From the NCBI GenBank assembly GCA_965249005.1, contig CBDFLD010000022.1, forward strand, positions 496,001-560,000: DNA of 64,000 nt, written 5' to 3'. The notes under the pieces are model-generated. The model was not told the DNA's origin and made no database searches. It saw nothing but the letters and a program-made list of their open reading frames with translations. The position numbers were made by a program, and so were the translations under genes. This document shows, piece after piece, positions 25,905-34,732 of this stretch (its first letter is position 1; each line of letters starts with the position of its first letter). The stretch comes from CBDFLD01 sp965249005 (GTDB lineage Bacteria; Acidobacteriota; UBA6911).

Positions 25905-28082
25905 ATGTCGAGAAGCATCCGCAGATCGAGACGGGAGTTCGTTTGGCGCAGCACCCTCGGGCTTGCCGGCGCCTATTCGCAGTTGGCGAAGGGGATAGAA
26001 TCGGCTTCCGCAGAAGGAGTGTTCAAGGGTGCGGCACAACGACCCACTATGTTGCTCGGCCCCGACGATCTCCCAGCCTTGAGAAAGAAACTCTCCACGG
26101 ATCCTTCCGGCAAGGTTTGTGAAAATTTCCTGAACCGTATGGCGAGCCCGGACGGACGGAGGCAGAGCCTTGATCGTATCGGTGAATTTGTTCGCCGGAC
26201 TTCGTGCGATATGGAGGAAGCTCTCATTCTAAGGGCACTTCTCAGCGACGCGCCATCCGACAAAAAAGCGGCGGGGGAGGCCTTCGTGCGCTTTGTCCGC
26301 AGCCAAACCTGGCGCTGCGATCTGGTTTTCGGGGGAGGAAAAATCCCAGGTCGCCCCCGTGTGTCCAACCGTCGGTTCAAGTACTGCGATCTCCGCTATG
26401 TTCATTGGTCGTTACACATGTACGACATCGTGGCAAGCTTCGGCGTCTTGGGCGAAGCCGAAGACAGGGAGTTTCGCAATCACATCGAGTTCGTTGTGAG
26501 CCAGTACATGCGACCCGAGGAACTGGCCCACAATTCCGAGTTCCGATACCGGCGGCACAACTTCCACACCGACACTTTGACCATCATCGCGACAGCGGCT
26601 TTGTGCTTTCCGGGTCATCCGGAGTCCGACCGATGGCTGCGCTACGCACTCGAGGAGTTTTCCTGGCAAATGCGGCACAGCGTCCTGGAGGGGGCGTGGC
26701 ATGAAGTCCCCCGGTACCACGGGTTTGTTTTGAGCATTCTCGTGCCCCTGGCTTACGCCATGAGACGCAATAGCGGGACGGATCTCTTCTCCAACCAGGG
26801 GTTTCGAAGCCTGCTGGACTGGTTCGTTCGGTGCCAAACACCCAGGGATCGGGTCTACGGCAGCTGGCTCCGCCGGGTCTCCAACCGCGGTTCGGAATAC
26901 ACGGCCTACCCGGCGGACGCGATCAGCGTCCAACCCGGCGTCGGGGATTCGCTCTGGGTCCAATACTGGTTTGCCGTGCTTGGCATGGCTGCGGCAGCGT
27001 ATAAGGAATCAGACCCGGACTTTGCCGGTCGGCTCATGTGGGGATGGGCGCGAGCCGGTGGTCCGTACGCCGCGGAGCGATCCGATTTGCTCAAGCCGTT
27101 GATTCTGATCGATCCGCTTATCGAACCCATGGCGCAGAATCTTGGCAGCGAACGCCTGGGCCCAATCGGTTACTCGGTGCTGCGGAGTGATTGTGACCGA
27201 CCCGAGGAGAAGTATCTTTTCTTCACATCCGGTCCGCGCGCGAATGTCGCGCACAAGCACGCGGACTGCAATAGCTTCTCTCTGTATGCCGAGGGCGTAC
27301 CACTGGCGCTGGACGCTGCTACGGGCGCGTATCGCACCGACGAACATGGGGGGTGGCACCGGGCCACGGTTTCCCATAACACCGTTATGTTCGGGAATCG
27401 GTCCCAAAGCCGGCTTGACGGCCGAATCTCGACTTTCGTAACCAAGCCGGGAGCCGACTATGTGGTTGGCGATGCGACTTCCGCCGCCGGGGTGGAGCGA
27501 TTCCACCGCCACATCTTGTTTGTCAAACCTCACTACTTCGTCGTCTGGGACTCGATCCGCTCCGAGGTCCCGGCCGACTGGTTGCTGCATAGCCCGGCAG
27601 AAGAAATACACATAGAAGAGAACGTGATCGTCTTTGACACCCCGTGGGGGGTCGCGTTGGATGTGCACTTTGTCGAACCGCAGGCACCACTGCAGATATG
27701 GCAAGGCGAGGGACGTATCGGCAACTGGCCGGCCGGAGCGGCTATTCCTCCGCATCGAGAGCCGCCCTTCAGACATCAGAAGTATGTTCGGGTGAAAAAC
27801 GAACCAGGGCAGGATTACTGGACGGTTCTCCGTCCTCGGAAGATCGACCAGCACGGGTTGACAGTCCGGCGGAAACCGGGCAGCCAGGTTCTAGAAGTCA
27901 CCGACGGGGAACAAAGAGACCACATATTGCTGCTGCCGAAAGAGGCGGACTTCCAAGATTCGGAACTCGATATTCACATGAAGGGGCGAGTTGGTATCGT
28001 CCGCAACGGCCCGAAGAGTCGAGAGCTCATTCTGATCGACGGCAGTTACCTTCGCCACCGAAGCCGCGAGCTGCGTGCTTGA
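25905..28082 (+). CDS. Tat-exported heparinase II/III-like polysaccharide lyase
   Basis: A 725-aa protein with a twin-arginine signal (RRSRREFVWRSTLGLAGAY). An alpha-helical toroid region (residues of about 100-400, with LRYVHWSLHMYDIVASFG and WHEVPRYHGF) is followed by the Heparinase II/III C-terminal beta-sandwich. The latter has FFTSGPRANVAHKHADCNSF and WHRATVSHNTVMFGNRSQSR, which hold the His residues typical of the catalytic site. The family cleaves uronic-acid-containing polysaccharides by beta-elimination; the exact polymer is unknown. A GntP permease and LarA-type racemase follow on the opposite strand, and a sulfatase lies 18 kb away, consistent with use of acidic, possibly sulfated glycans. 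Confidence 0.85.
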   Translation: MSRSIRRSRREFVWRSTLGLAGAYSQLAKGIESASAEGVFKGAAQRPTMLLGPDDLPALRKKLSTDPSGKVCENFLNRMASPDGRRQSLDRIGEFVRRTSCDMEEALILRALLSDAPSDKKAAGEAFVRFVRSQTWRCDLVFGGGKIPGRPRVSNRRFKYCDLRYVHWSLHMYDIVASFGVLGEAEDREFRNHIEFVVSQYMRPEELAHNSEFRYRRHNFHTDTLTIIATAALCFPGHPESDRWLRYALEEFSWQMRHSVLEGAWHEVPRYHGFVLSILVPLAYAMRRNSGTDLFSNQGFRSLLDWFVRCQTPRDRVYGSWLRRVSNRGSEYTAYPADAISVQPGVGDSLWVQYWFAVLGMAAAAYKESDPDFAGRLMWGWARAGGPYAAERSDLLKPLILIDPLIEPMAQNLGSERLGPIGYSVLRSDCDRPEEKYLFFTSGPRANVAHKHADCNSFSLYAEGVPLALDAATGAYRTDEHGGWHRATVSHNTVMFGNRSQSRLDGRISTFVTKPGADYVVGDATSAAGVERFHRHILFVKPHYFVVWDSIRSEVPADWLLHSPAEEIHIEENVIVFDTPWGVALDVHFVEPQAPLQIWQGEGRIGNWPAGAAIPPHREPPFRHQKYVRVKNEPGQDYWTVLRPRKIDQHGLTVRRKPGSQVLEVTDGEQRDHILLLPKEADFQDSELDIHMKGRVGIVRNGPKSRELILIDGSYLRHRSRELRA

Positions 28083-28090
28083 GCGAGCCC

Positions 28091-29446
28091 CTAGCTTCCC
28101 AGAAGCATCACCGCGAGTGTCACGATCACGGTTGCGACAAGCGGAACAACGACCGTGACCATCGCCATGTCTCTGTATCCTTGACGGTGCGTCAGCCCCA
28201 TGACGGTCAGGTATGTGATGACGGCACCGCAGTGCGGAAGTGAATCCAGACCACCGCTCGCGATCGTCACGATTCGATGCAATGTTTCGGCCGACACGCC
28301 TGCCTCGATGTAATGCGACCCGAAGGTGGGCATCCAGAATCCCAGCCCGCCCGAGGCCGAGCCGACGAGCCCGCTCACGATGTTGATGGAAAGCGCGGCC
28401 GAGATCAGAGGAGGCAACCTCGTATCCAGCATGAACTCGGAAAACCAGGCGAAGATGGCCGTGGTGCGGACAACCCCGCCGAACCCGATAACCGCCGCCG
28501 TGTTGAACAGCGGAAGAACAGCAGATTCCGCACCTCGTCCTAGCGTCAGCCGCGGTGATTTCAGCTCGTGGCGGAACAGGACCAGGCCGAGTAACGTTCC
28601 GATCGTCAGGGCCAGACAGGTCCACAGGATCGGCTGCTGTTGAGAGAACGCTAGAAAACCTGCGCTTTCCGCCGGCTGCATTCTCGCTAGCCCTCCGGGA
28701 ATGAGAATCCAGGCCAGAACTGCGATCATGGGAACGGAGCTTTTTCGCCAGTCCGGAAGCGATTCCGTACCGTCATCGCCGCTGGACAGGTCGTCATTCG
28801 GACCCGGCACAAAGTATTCTCCACGGCCAAGCGCTTTCCTCTTTTCCCGTTCCAGGTAGAGCCAACCAAGCAAAAACATGATCGTCGAAGCGAACAAGCC
28901 GATCCACGGCCCCGCCAGAAGTGAGGTTCCAAGCGCATCCGCCGAGATGTTGTTATGAATGGAAGGTGATCCGGGCATCGCCGTCATCGTGAACGTCGCG
29001 GCTCCCAAAGCCGCCGCTCCTAGCAGGAGCCGCTTGGGAAGGTTTGCCTGATACACGAGCCACAGACCCATCGGATATAGCGTGAAGATGACGACGAAGG
29101 CGTTGACGCCGCCGTAGGTCAGCAGCGCAGTAGAAACTACAACGATGAGCAGTGTCCGATCGCGTCCCATCCAATCGCTGAGACAACGTGCAATCGACGC
29201 CGCGGCCCGACTTTCTCCCATCACTCGACCGAAGACGGCACCGGTAACAAACAGCAAAAAAAAGTTTCCCGCAAAGCCCATCATCGACTGAGAGAAATCA
29301 GTCATCAGGGCCTCATTCAGGGGACGCAGATTTGCGACAGCCACGACGATTGCCGAGACGATTGACGCAATAAAAATGTTGACGCCCCTGAGGGCTAGGA
29401 AGATGAGAAGAGCGAGAGCGAAAAGAACGCCGAGGATTCCGATCAT
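28091..29446 (-). CDS. GntP-family organic/sugar acid permease
   Basis: A 451-aa inner membrane protein with about 12 hydrophobic segments. The block GNFFLLFVTGAVFGRVMGES, with YGGVNAFVVIFTLYPMG and MPGSPSIHNNI, is diagnostic of GntP (gluconate:H+ symporter family). Members import gluconate, fructuronate or other hydroxy acids. Its ATG overlaps the stop of the LarA-like gene (ATGA, 29443-29446), so both are one transcription and translation unit. It is therefore likely to import the hydroxy acid the racemase acts on. The gene converges with the heparinase gene with an 8-bp gap. Confidence 0.9.
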   Translation of the reverse strand: MIGILGVLFALALLIFLALRGVNIFIASIVSAIVVAVANLRPLNEALMTDFSQSMMGFAGNFFLLFVTGAVFGRVMGESRAAASIARCLSDWMGRDRTLLIVVVSTALLTYGGVNAFVVIFTLYPMGLWLVYQANLPKRLLLGAAALGAATFTMTAMPGSPSIHNNISADALGTSLLAGPWIGLFASTIMFLLGWLYLEREKRKALGRGEYFVPGPNDDLSSGDDGTESLPDWRKSSVPMIAVLAWILIPGGLARMQPAESAGFLAFSQQQPILWTCLALTIGTLLGLVLFRHELKSPRLTLGRGAESAVLPLFNTAAVIGFGGVVRTTAIFAWFSEFMLDTRLPPLISAALSINIVSGLVGSASGGLGFWMPTFGSHYIEAGVSAETLHRIVTIASGGLDSLPHCGAVITYLTVMGLTHRQGYRDMAMVTVVVPLVATVIVTLAVMLLGS

Positions 29447-30738
29447 TGGCCGCAGCCCGGTTCACCGTGATCATTCTCGCGGAGGTCCGCAAGAACGAAG
29501 GAGCCTTGTGGCAGCACCGCGACGCGCGCACTCGGACCGTAGTGGTCGAGGGCATCGGCAAATGCCCGTTCCGGGGACGACGCGGGTTCTACCCAACAAG
29601 TACGCATAGTATCGTCGTCCACGCCCGGCGCGTACGCAACTATCTTTGTACGAGCTCGTATGCGCGAAAAGGCGTGCATGATCCACTGCTCCGGGATCGG
29701 TTCGGCGTCGGATTTGATACGGGCAATGCAATTTTGCCACGATCCGAACTCCTCGAACAGTCGGACCATGTCGTAGCTCCCCACACCGTGCCGCGAGCCC
29801 GTATACAGAATCACCGTTCCACCCTCTTTCACGATATTCTCCGCGGCCATCGCTCCCTTCAGCGATTGAAGAAACGTTCCGTCCAACGGATACCCCGGGC
29901 CGGAGGTCAGAACCACATCAACCGGCTTGTCCAGATAGGCTCGGACGTGTCTGTCAAGAAAAGCGATCCCCGCCTTGTGTGCCTCGATGTAGTCTCCGGA
30001 AAACACACCCGTGATGCGTTTGTCTTTATCGATCGTGACATTGACCATGAAGTCCACACCAGCCTTGCTGACGCACGAGGCAAGCGCGTCACTCGCGGGG
30101 TTCCCCTCGAACTTCCCTGCTCGACTGTTGTGGTGTTCCAGCAGTGCCGGTCCGTGCAGACGTGTGATGGCTTCAAGCGACGTGAGGCCGGGACACACCG
30201 CTTTTCGACCACCGGAGTAGCCAGCGAACACGTGGGGCTCGATCAAACCGGTTATGATCTTCAGATCCGCAGCCATGTAGTGTTTGTTGATGCCGAGGCG
30301 CGTGCCATCGAAGGTGTCGACTGGGACCAGACTCCGTGCGTCCCGAGCGTCGTGGTGGACAATGCGGTAGCGCTCGGCAATTGCCCCGCTCACCATCTCC
30401 CGGAGCACCTGGTCGGAGGCCGGGGGATGGGAACCGGCGGCCACCAAAATCAGAATCTGATCGGCATCCAAGCCGGATTCGTGGAGTACCCCCAGCAGCG
30501 GCTGGAGAATAGCCGGGTTGGGAACGGGCCGGGTAAAGTCGGAGATAACCACACATGCGTTTCGCTTCCCGCGGGCCAGTTCGCCGAGCGGCGCCGACCC
30601 CATGGGGTTCCGTAGAGACTCGGCCACTGCTCCCTCGGGCAGCAGCGGAGTTTCAGACGCCACGAGGCTTCCGGCGTAATACTCGCCGGGAATGTCCAGC
30701 TGGATCGACGAAGTATCAAAAGGAAGTTGTACCTTCAA
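29443..30738 (-). CDS. larA: LarA-type nickel-pincer 2-hydroxyacid racemase/epimerase
   Basis: A 431-aa cytoplasmic enzyme of the LarA/DUF2088 family, which uses the nickel-pincer (NPN) cofactor to interconvert 2-hydroxyacid stereoisomers by hydride transfer. H104 (GSHPPAS), H169 (EPHVFAGYSGG), K179 (GGRKAVCPG) and H195 (TRLHG) line up with the known catalytic and cofactor residues H108, H174, K184 and H200 of lactate racemase at near-constant offset. SDFTRPVPN is also present. The start is TTG at 30738, backed by AGGAGG six bases upstream. Co-translation with the GntP permease suggests the substrate is an imported hydroxy acid or sugar acid, not necessarily lactate. The cofactor genes larB, larC and larE are not in the window. 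Confidence 0.88.
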   Translation of the reverse strand: MKVQLPFDTSSIQLDIPGEYYAGSLVASETPLLPEGAVAESLRNPMGSAPLGELARGKRNACVVISDFTRPVPNPAILQPLLGVLHESGLDADQILILVAAGSHPPASDQVLREMVSGAIAERYRIVHHDARDARSLVPVDTFDGTRLGINKHYMAADLKIITGLIEPHVFAGYSGGRKAVCPGLTSLEAITRLHGPALLEHHNSRAGKFEGNPASDALASCVSKAGVDFMVNVTIDKDKRITGVFSGDYIEAHKAGIAFLDRHVRAYLDKPVDVVLTSGPGYPLDGTFLQSLKGAMAAENIVKEGGTVILYTGSRHGVGSYDMVRLFEEFGSWQNCIARIKSDAEPIPEQWIMHAFSRIRARTKIVAYAPGVDDDTMRTCWVEPASSPERAFADALDHYGPSARVAVLPQGSFVLADLRENDHGEPGCGQ

Positions 30739-30878
30739 TCCGTGCCTCCTTCCCAGCTCTGATCACGACCTTTTCCTACGGACCGGGGAAACAGTCTTGT
30801 TGATCGAGTGATCTTGTCAGAGAATTGCAGGAATGAAAAGCCTTTGCCTGATCGTACAGTAACCAATCAGTTGCCGAC

Positions 30879-33467
30879 ATGACTCTGCGAAGAAGCCAAC
30901 GGAAACTAGTTCTACTACTGATCGCACTCGTCGTCATTGGGAGTCGCGCAACGGCACGTGCACAGCTCGGGGATGCCAAGGATCCACCGGGAACGATTCA
31001 GAAAGAAGTGTGGCGACGGTGGAACGTACCGCCGGCGCCGCCTCTATCCCCTGAAGATGCCCTGAAGTCGTTCCGGGTCGCACCCGGGTTTCGCCTCGAG
31101 CTGGTCGCCGCCGAACCTCTGGTCGAAGATCCAGTCGCGATTGCATGGGATGCGGACGGCCGGATCTGGGTCGCCGAGATGCGGGGCTGGATGCGCAACG
31201 TCGACGGCGATGGCGAAGACGAGCCCGTCGGTCAGGTCGCGGTCCTGGAAGACCTCGACGGAGACGGCTATATAGATCGACGGGTCACGTTCCTCGATGA
31301 GCTGGTCATGCCGCGAGCCGTGGCTCCGGTTCAAGGAGGAGTCCTGGTTGCCGTGCCTCCGAAGCTCTTGTTCTGTTCCGACACGGACGATGATTTGAAG
31401 GCCGACCATTGCACGAGCGTTGGTGACTACGGCTCCACTGCGAATCCCGAGCACACCGACAACGGACTCATGCTCGCACTGGACAACTGGATGTACAGTG
31501 CCAAATCCGAACAACGTTTGAAGTTCCGCAATGGAAGCATCATTCGAGAAGAGACCAACTTCCGGGGCCAGTGGGGAATCACCCAGGACGACAACGGCCG
31601 CATCTACACCAACAACAACTCGCACTATCTTCACGTGGACCTTTTCCCTTTCCACTACCTGGCCCGAAACGTCCATCTTCCCTTCCGGCGTGGCATGAAC
31701 ATGCTTGCGATCGTTACGAAGGAGCACGCGGTCTTTCCGATTCGGGTCAACCCGGGGATCAACCGCGGGTATGCCATGGTCAGCCTACGAGAAGATGGCC
31801 GTGTGCGGCGGCCGGAATCGGCATCGGGCCCCCTGGTTTACAGAGGGGACCAGTTTCCCGGGGAGTTCTACAGCAACGCCTTTATCCCTCTTCCGGCGGC
31901 AAACGCCGTCGCCGGGTTTGTTCTCCGGGAAGATGATTTGGGTTTCGAGGTCCGCCACCGCCTCTATCCCGACGCGCGATGGGGACAGCGAGAGTTCCTT
32001 GCCTCGACCGATGAACGCTTCCGCCCCGTCAACCTTTACACGGGCCCTGACGGTTGCCTGTATGTCGTCGACCTTTACCGCGGGATTCTCGAGCATCGAA
32101 TCTATATGACGACCTACTTGCGCAAACAGATCCTCGAGCGCGGCCTGGACAAACCGCTGGGCCTCGGGCGCATTTATCGGGTCGTCTGGGAAGCCAACAC
32201 TCTGCGCGACAATCGACCAAGTCTCTCGAAATCCTCGAGTGAAACACTGACCCGGCACCTGTCACATCCCAACGGATGGTGGCGCGACACCGCCCAACGA
32301 CTGCTCGTCGAGCGGCGGGATCGGTCCGTCATCGCAGCGTTGGAGGAACTCGTTCGCGATTCCAGCGATCCTGTGGGGCGCATCCACGGTCTATGGACTC
32401 TGGAGGGCATGGACGCTCTCGAAGAAAATGTGGTTCTGCGGGCAATGCAGGATTCCTCTCCCCGTGTCAGGGAGGCGGCGCTTCGAGTCAGTGATTCGCT
32501 GGACAAACGAAATACCGGCGAAGAGTTTCTACTCAGGACCGAACACCTCGTCGAGGATCCAGATCCCCGCGTGCGGATCCAAGCCGTCTTTTCCCTGGGA
32601 GAATTTCACGGAGATGGTGTGGATGGGGTCGTGAGAGCATTGCTGCGGCACGGAACCGACGCGTACCTGAGACAGGCGGCATTGAGCGCAGTACCCAATC
32701 GCGAGCTCGCTGTGCTAGTCCGGCTCCTGGAAGATTTCACGGATCGTTCCGGCATGAGGGAAGTCGTTGCCGATTTTGCTTCCTCGATCTTTAACAGTCG
32801 AGAGGTCGCGTCCATCGAAAAGATGTTCGAGCTGATAGCGGCGACGTCCGGCACGGAACGGCGGATCGCCCTGCTCGATGGGATCTTGCGTATCGCCCGA
32901 GAAGATGGATACACACGGGTGATGCTTTCTACAGAGCCTGACCTGACCGCTCTCCGTGATCATTCGAGCCCAGGAATCAACGCCCGTGTCGAGGAGCTGA
33001 TCGAGGCCACGACGTGGGAGGGCGATCCCAGGCTGGCCCTCGGGGGGCGGCCTCTGGCTCCTCTGACGAGACAACAGAAGAAGTTGGCTGGCGTCGGCCG
33101 CAGCCTGTACGGACAATACTGTGCCGTCTGCCACCGTGAAAATGGAAGTGGGCAAACCGGGGTTGCTCCGTCGCTGCGAAGTACGGACTGGATTCTGGGA
33201 GAAGCGGAACCGCTGATCAAGATCACCTTTCAGGGGATGACGGGTCCGGTAACGATCGGCACTGAGAGCTGGGATGAAACGATGCCAGGATTTGTCCAAA
33301 ACCCCCTATTCGATGATGCCGGGGTCGCGGGTTTGCTGACCTTCCTAAGGCGCCAGTGGGGAAACTCGGCACAACCCATCGAAGTAGACACTGTTCGGTC
33401 GGTCCGGCAAGCTACCGGCAAACGCGCGGAGCCCTGGACCGCCGAGGAACTGAGAGAATCTCAATGA
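30879..33467 (+). CDS. PVC-type heme-binding (CxxCH) beta-propeller/HEAT protein
   Basis: An 862-aa exported protein with a signal peptide (LVLLLIALVVIGSRATARAQ). An N-terminal propeller domain begins FRVAPGFRLELVAAEPLVED and contains WVAEMRGWM and LEDLDGDGYIDR. HEAT-like helical repeats follow (residues of about 450-680), then a C-terminal cytochrome-c-like domain with one heme site, CAVCH near residue 747, and METMPGF-like axial region DETMPGF. This architecture is the putative membrane-bound dehydrogenase or PVC-type heme protein, presumed to oxidise a sugar or polyol in the periplasm. The stop overlaps the ATG of the following RidA-repeat gene (ATGA), so the pair is coupled. Confidence 0.87.
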   Translation: MTLRRSQRKLVLLLIALVVIGSRATARAQLGDAKDPPGTIQKEVWRRWNVPPAPPLSPEDALKSFRVAPGFRLELVAAEPLVEDPVAIAWDADGRIWVAEMRGWMRNVDGDGEDEPVGQVAVLEDLDGDGYIDRRVTFLDELVMPRAVAPVQGGVLVAVPPKLLFCSDTDDDLKADHCTSVGDYGSTANPEHTDNGLMLALDNWMYSAKSEQRLKFRNGSIIREETNFRGQWGITQDDNGRIYTNNNSHYLHVDLFPFHYLARNVHLPFRRGMNMLAIVTKEHAVFPIRVNPGINRGYAMVSLREDGRVRRPESASGPLVYRGDQFPGEFYSNAFIPLPAANAVAGFVLREDDLGFEVRHRLYPDARWGQREFLASTDERFRPVNLYTGPDGCLYVVDLYRGILEHRIYMTTYLRKQILERGLDKPLGLGRIYRVVWEANTLRDNRPSLSKSSSETLTRHLSHPNGWWRDTAQRLLVERRDRSVIAALEELVRDSSDPVGRIHGLWTLEGMDALEENVVLRAMQDSSPRVREAALRVSDSLDKRNTGEEFLLRTEHLVEDPDPRVRIQAVFSLGEFHGDGVDGVVRALLRHGTDAYLRQAALSAVPNRELAVLVRLLEDFTDRSGMREVVADFASSIFNSREVASIEKMFELIAATSGTERRIALLDGILRIAREDGYTRVMLSTEPDLTALRDHSSPGINARVEELIEATTWEGDPRLALGGRPLAPLTRQQKKLAGVGRSLYGQYCAVCHRENGSGQTGVAPSLRSTDWILGEAEPLIKITFQGMTGPVTIGTESWDETMPGFVQNPLFDDAGVAGLLTFLRRQWGNSAQPIEVDTVRSVRQATGKRAEPWTAEELRESQ

Positions 33468-34699
33468 ACCGACGAAAGATCCAGATCTCATCTCTGCTCG
33501 TCCTGATCACGTTCCTTTTGAGCAGTCGAGCCCTGGCCCAAGCGGTGAGGTATCTCGAGCCCAGCAACAAAGGCTTCTCCGCAGCGGTCATCGTCGGCGA
33601 AACTGCCATCGCGCAAACCGCGCAGTTGCTGCCGCTCGATCGAACCGGCAGACTCGTAGGTGAGGGGGACACAGGGGTTCAAATCGAGAGAGTCTATCGG
33701 AACATCGAGCTGGCACTGGGAGAAGCCGGTACCGGGTTGGATCAACTCGTCAAGCTGAACATCTACGGAATCAACCTGGAAGTCCTGAAATTCGTCCGAG
33801 CCGATCTGGCGCGTCGCTTCACCGGCGCCGTCAAGCCGGCCGTGAGTTACGTCGTCACGGCACTCCCCCATCCGGGAGCGCTCGTCGCCATCGATGCCGT
33901 TGCCGCCGTTTCGGATGCGGGGGTACAACAAGAAGTGCGGCGTTTGAGGTCAAGTGCGCTCTACGACGCGGGGAGCGCTCATGTCGCGGTTCAGCCGAAG
34001 GGAGGCTTGGTTTTTGTTGCGGGACATCCCAAAACCGGCACCGTCGCAGATGGCACCGAGTCCGCCATGGCAAGCCTGCACCAGTACCTCGAGCACATGG
34101 GCTTCGGTAAGGCCTATGTGCTTCAGATCAAATGTTTCATGCAGCCCATGACAGAAACCGGGACCGCACGCGACGTCATCGGGAAATATTACGAAGGCGG
34201 CGCGCCTCCGTTAGCCTTTGTCGAGTGGATATCGGAACGTCCAACCGAGATCGCGTTGGTTGCCTTTGCGCCCTATGCGGACGAGGGGGAGACCCTACAC
34301 ATCTGTCAGGGTCCTGGGCGCAAACCGAATCCCGCCCAGTTCAGTGACATCTCCAGGATCCGCCGCGGCGGCACTGTCTTCATGTCCACGCTCTACTCGA
34401 GCAAGCCTTCGATGCCACCCAAGCAGGAAATCCGCGACATTTTCCGCCAGGTCGCGGAACTTGCCGACAAGACGGGGAGCAGTTTGCGGCACATCGCAAA
34501 TGTAAACTACTACGTTTCGAGCCTCGAAACGAACCGTCATCTCAGCGCAATACGACCCGATTTCTATGCTTCCGACCGAGCGCCGGCCGCCAACAGGATC
34601 GCCGTTCACGGCGTCGGGATGAAAGACCGCACTATCTCCTTCGATATCACCGCCGCCACGGGCGCCAGTGTATCTCCGCTGAAGGACGATGAAAGGTAA
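33464..34699 (+). CDS. Exported RidA-repeat (YjgF/UK114) protein, probably three repeats
   Basis: A 411-aa protein whose ATG at 33464 overlaps the previous stop and gives a signal peptide (LLVLITFLLSSRALAQ). Three RidA-like units can be recognised: residues of about 30-150 (VKPAVSYVVTALPHPGALVA), 165-290 (GGLVFVAGHPKTG ... PLAFVEWISE) and 295-405 (GGTVFMSTLYSSK ... RIAVHGVGM). RidA proteins usually deaminate enamine/imine intermediates in the cytoplasm using a conserved Arg. That Arg is not evident at the expected place in any repeat, and export is unusual. It therefore may be a ligand-binding rather than deaminase protein, working with the coupled heme protein. Confidence 0.75.
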   Translation: MNRRKIQISSLLVLITFLLSSRALAQAVRYLEPSNKGFSAAVIVGETAIAQTAQLLPLDRTGRLVGEGDTGVQIERVYRNIELALGEAGTGLDQLVKLNIYGINLEVLKFVRADLARRFTGAVKPAVSYVVTALPHPGALVAIDAVAAVSDAGVQQEVRRLRSSALYDAGSAHVAVQPKGGLVFVAGHPKTGTVADGTESAMASLHQYLEHMGFGKAYVLQIKCFMQPMTETGTARDVIGKYYEGGAPPLAFVEWISERPTEIALVAFAPYADEGETLHICQGPGRKPNPAQFSDISRIRRGGTVFMSTLYSSKPSMPPKQEIRDIFRQVAELADKTGSSLRHIANVNYYVSSLETNRHLSAIRPDFYASDRAPAANRIAVHGVGMKDRTISFDITAATGASVSPLKDDER

Positions 34700-34732
34700 A
34701 ACGGGTTAACGCCCTCGCCTCCGGCCACGCCG

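Noticed and set aside
29446..30615. Plus-strand frame of 389 codons opposite LarA
   Set aside because: The minus-strand LarA frame has all catalytic residues and an AGGAGG site; the opposite frame has none.
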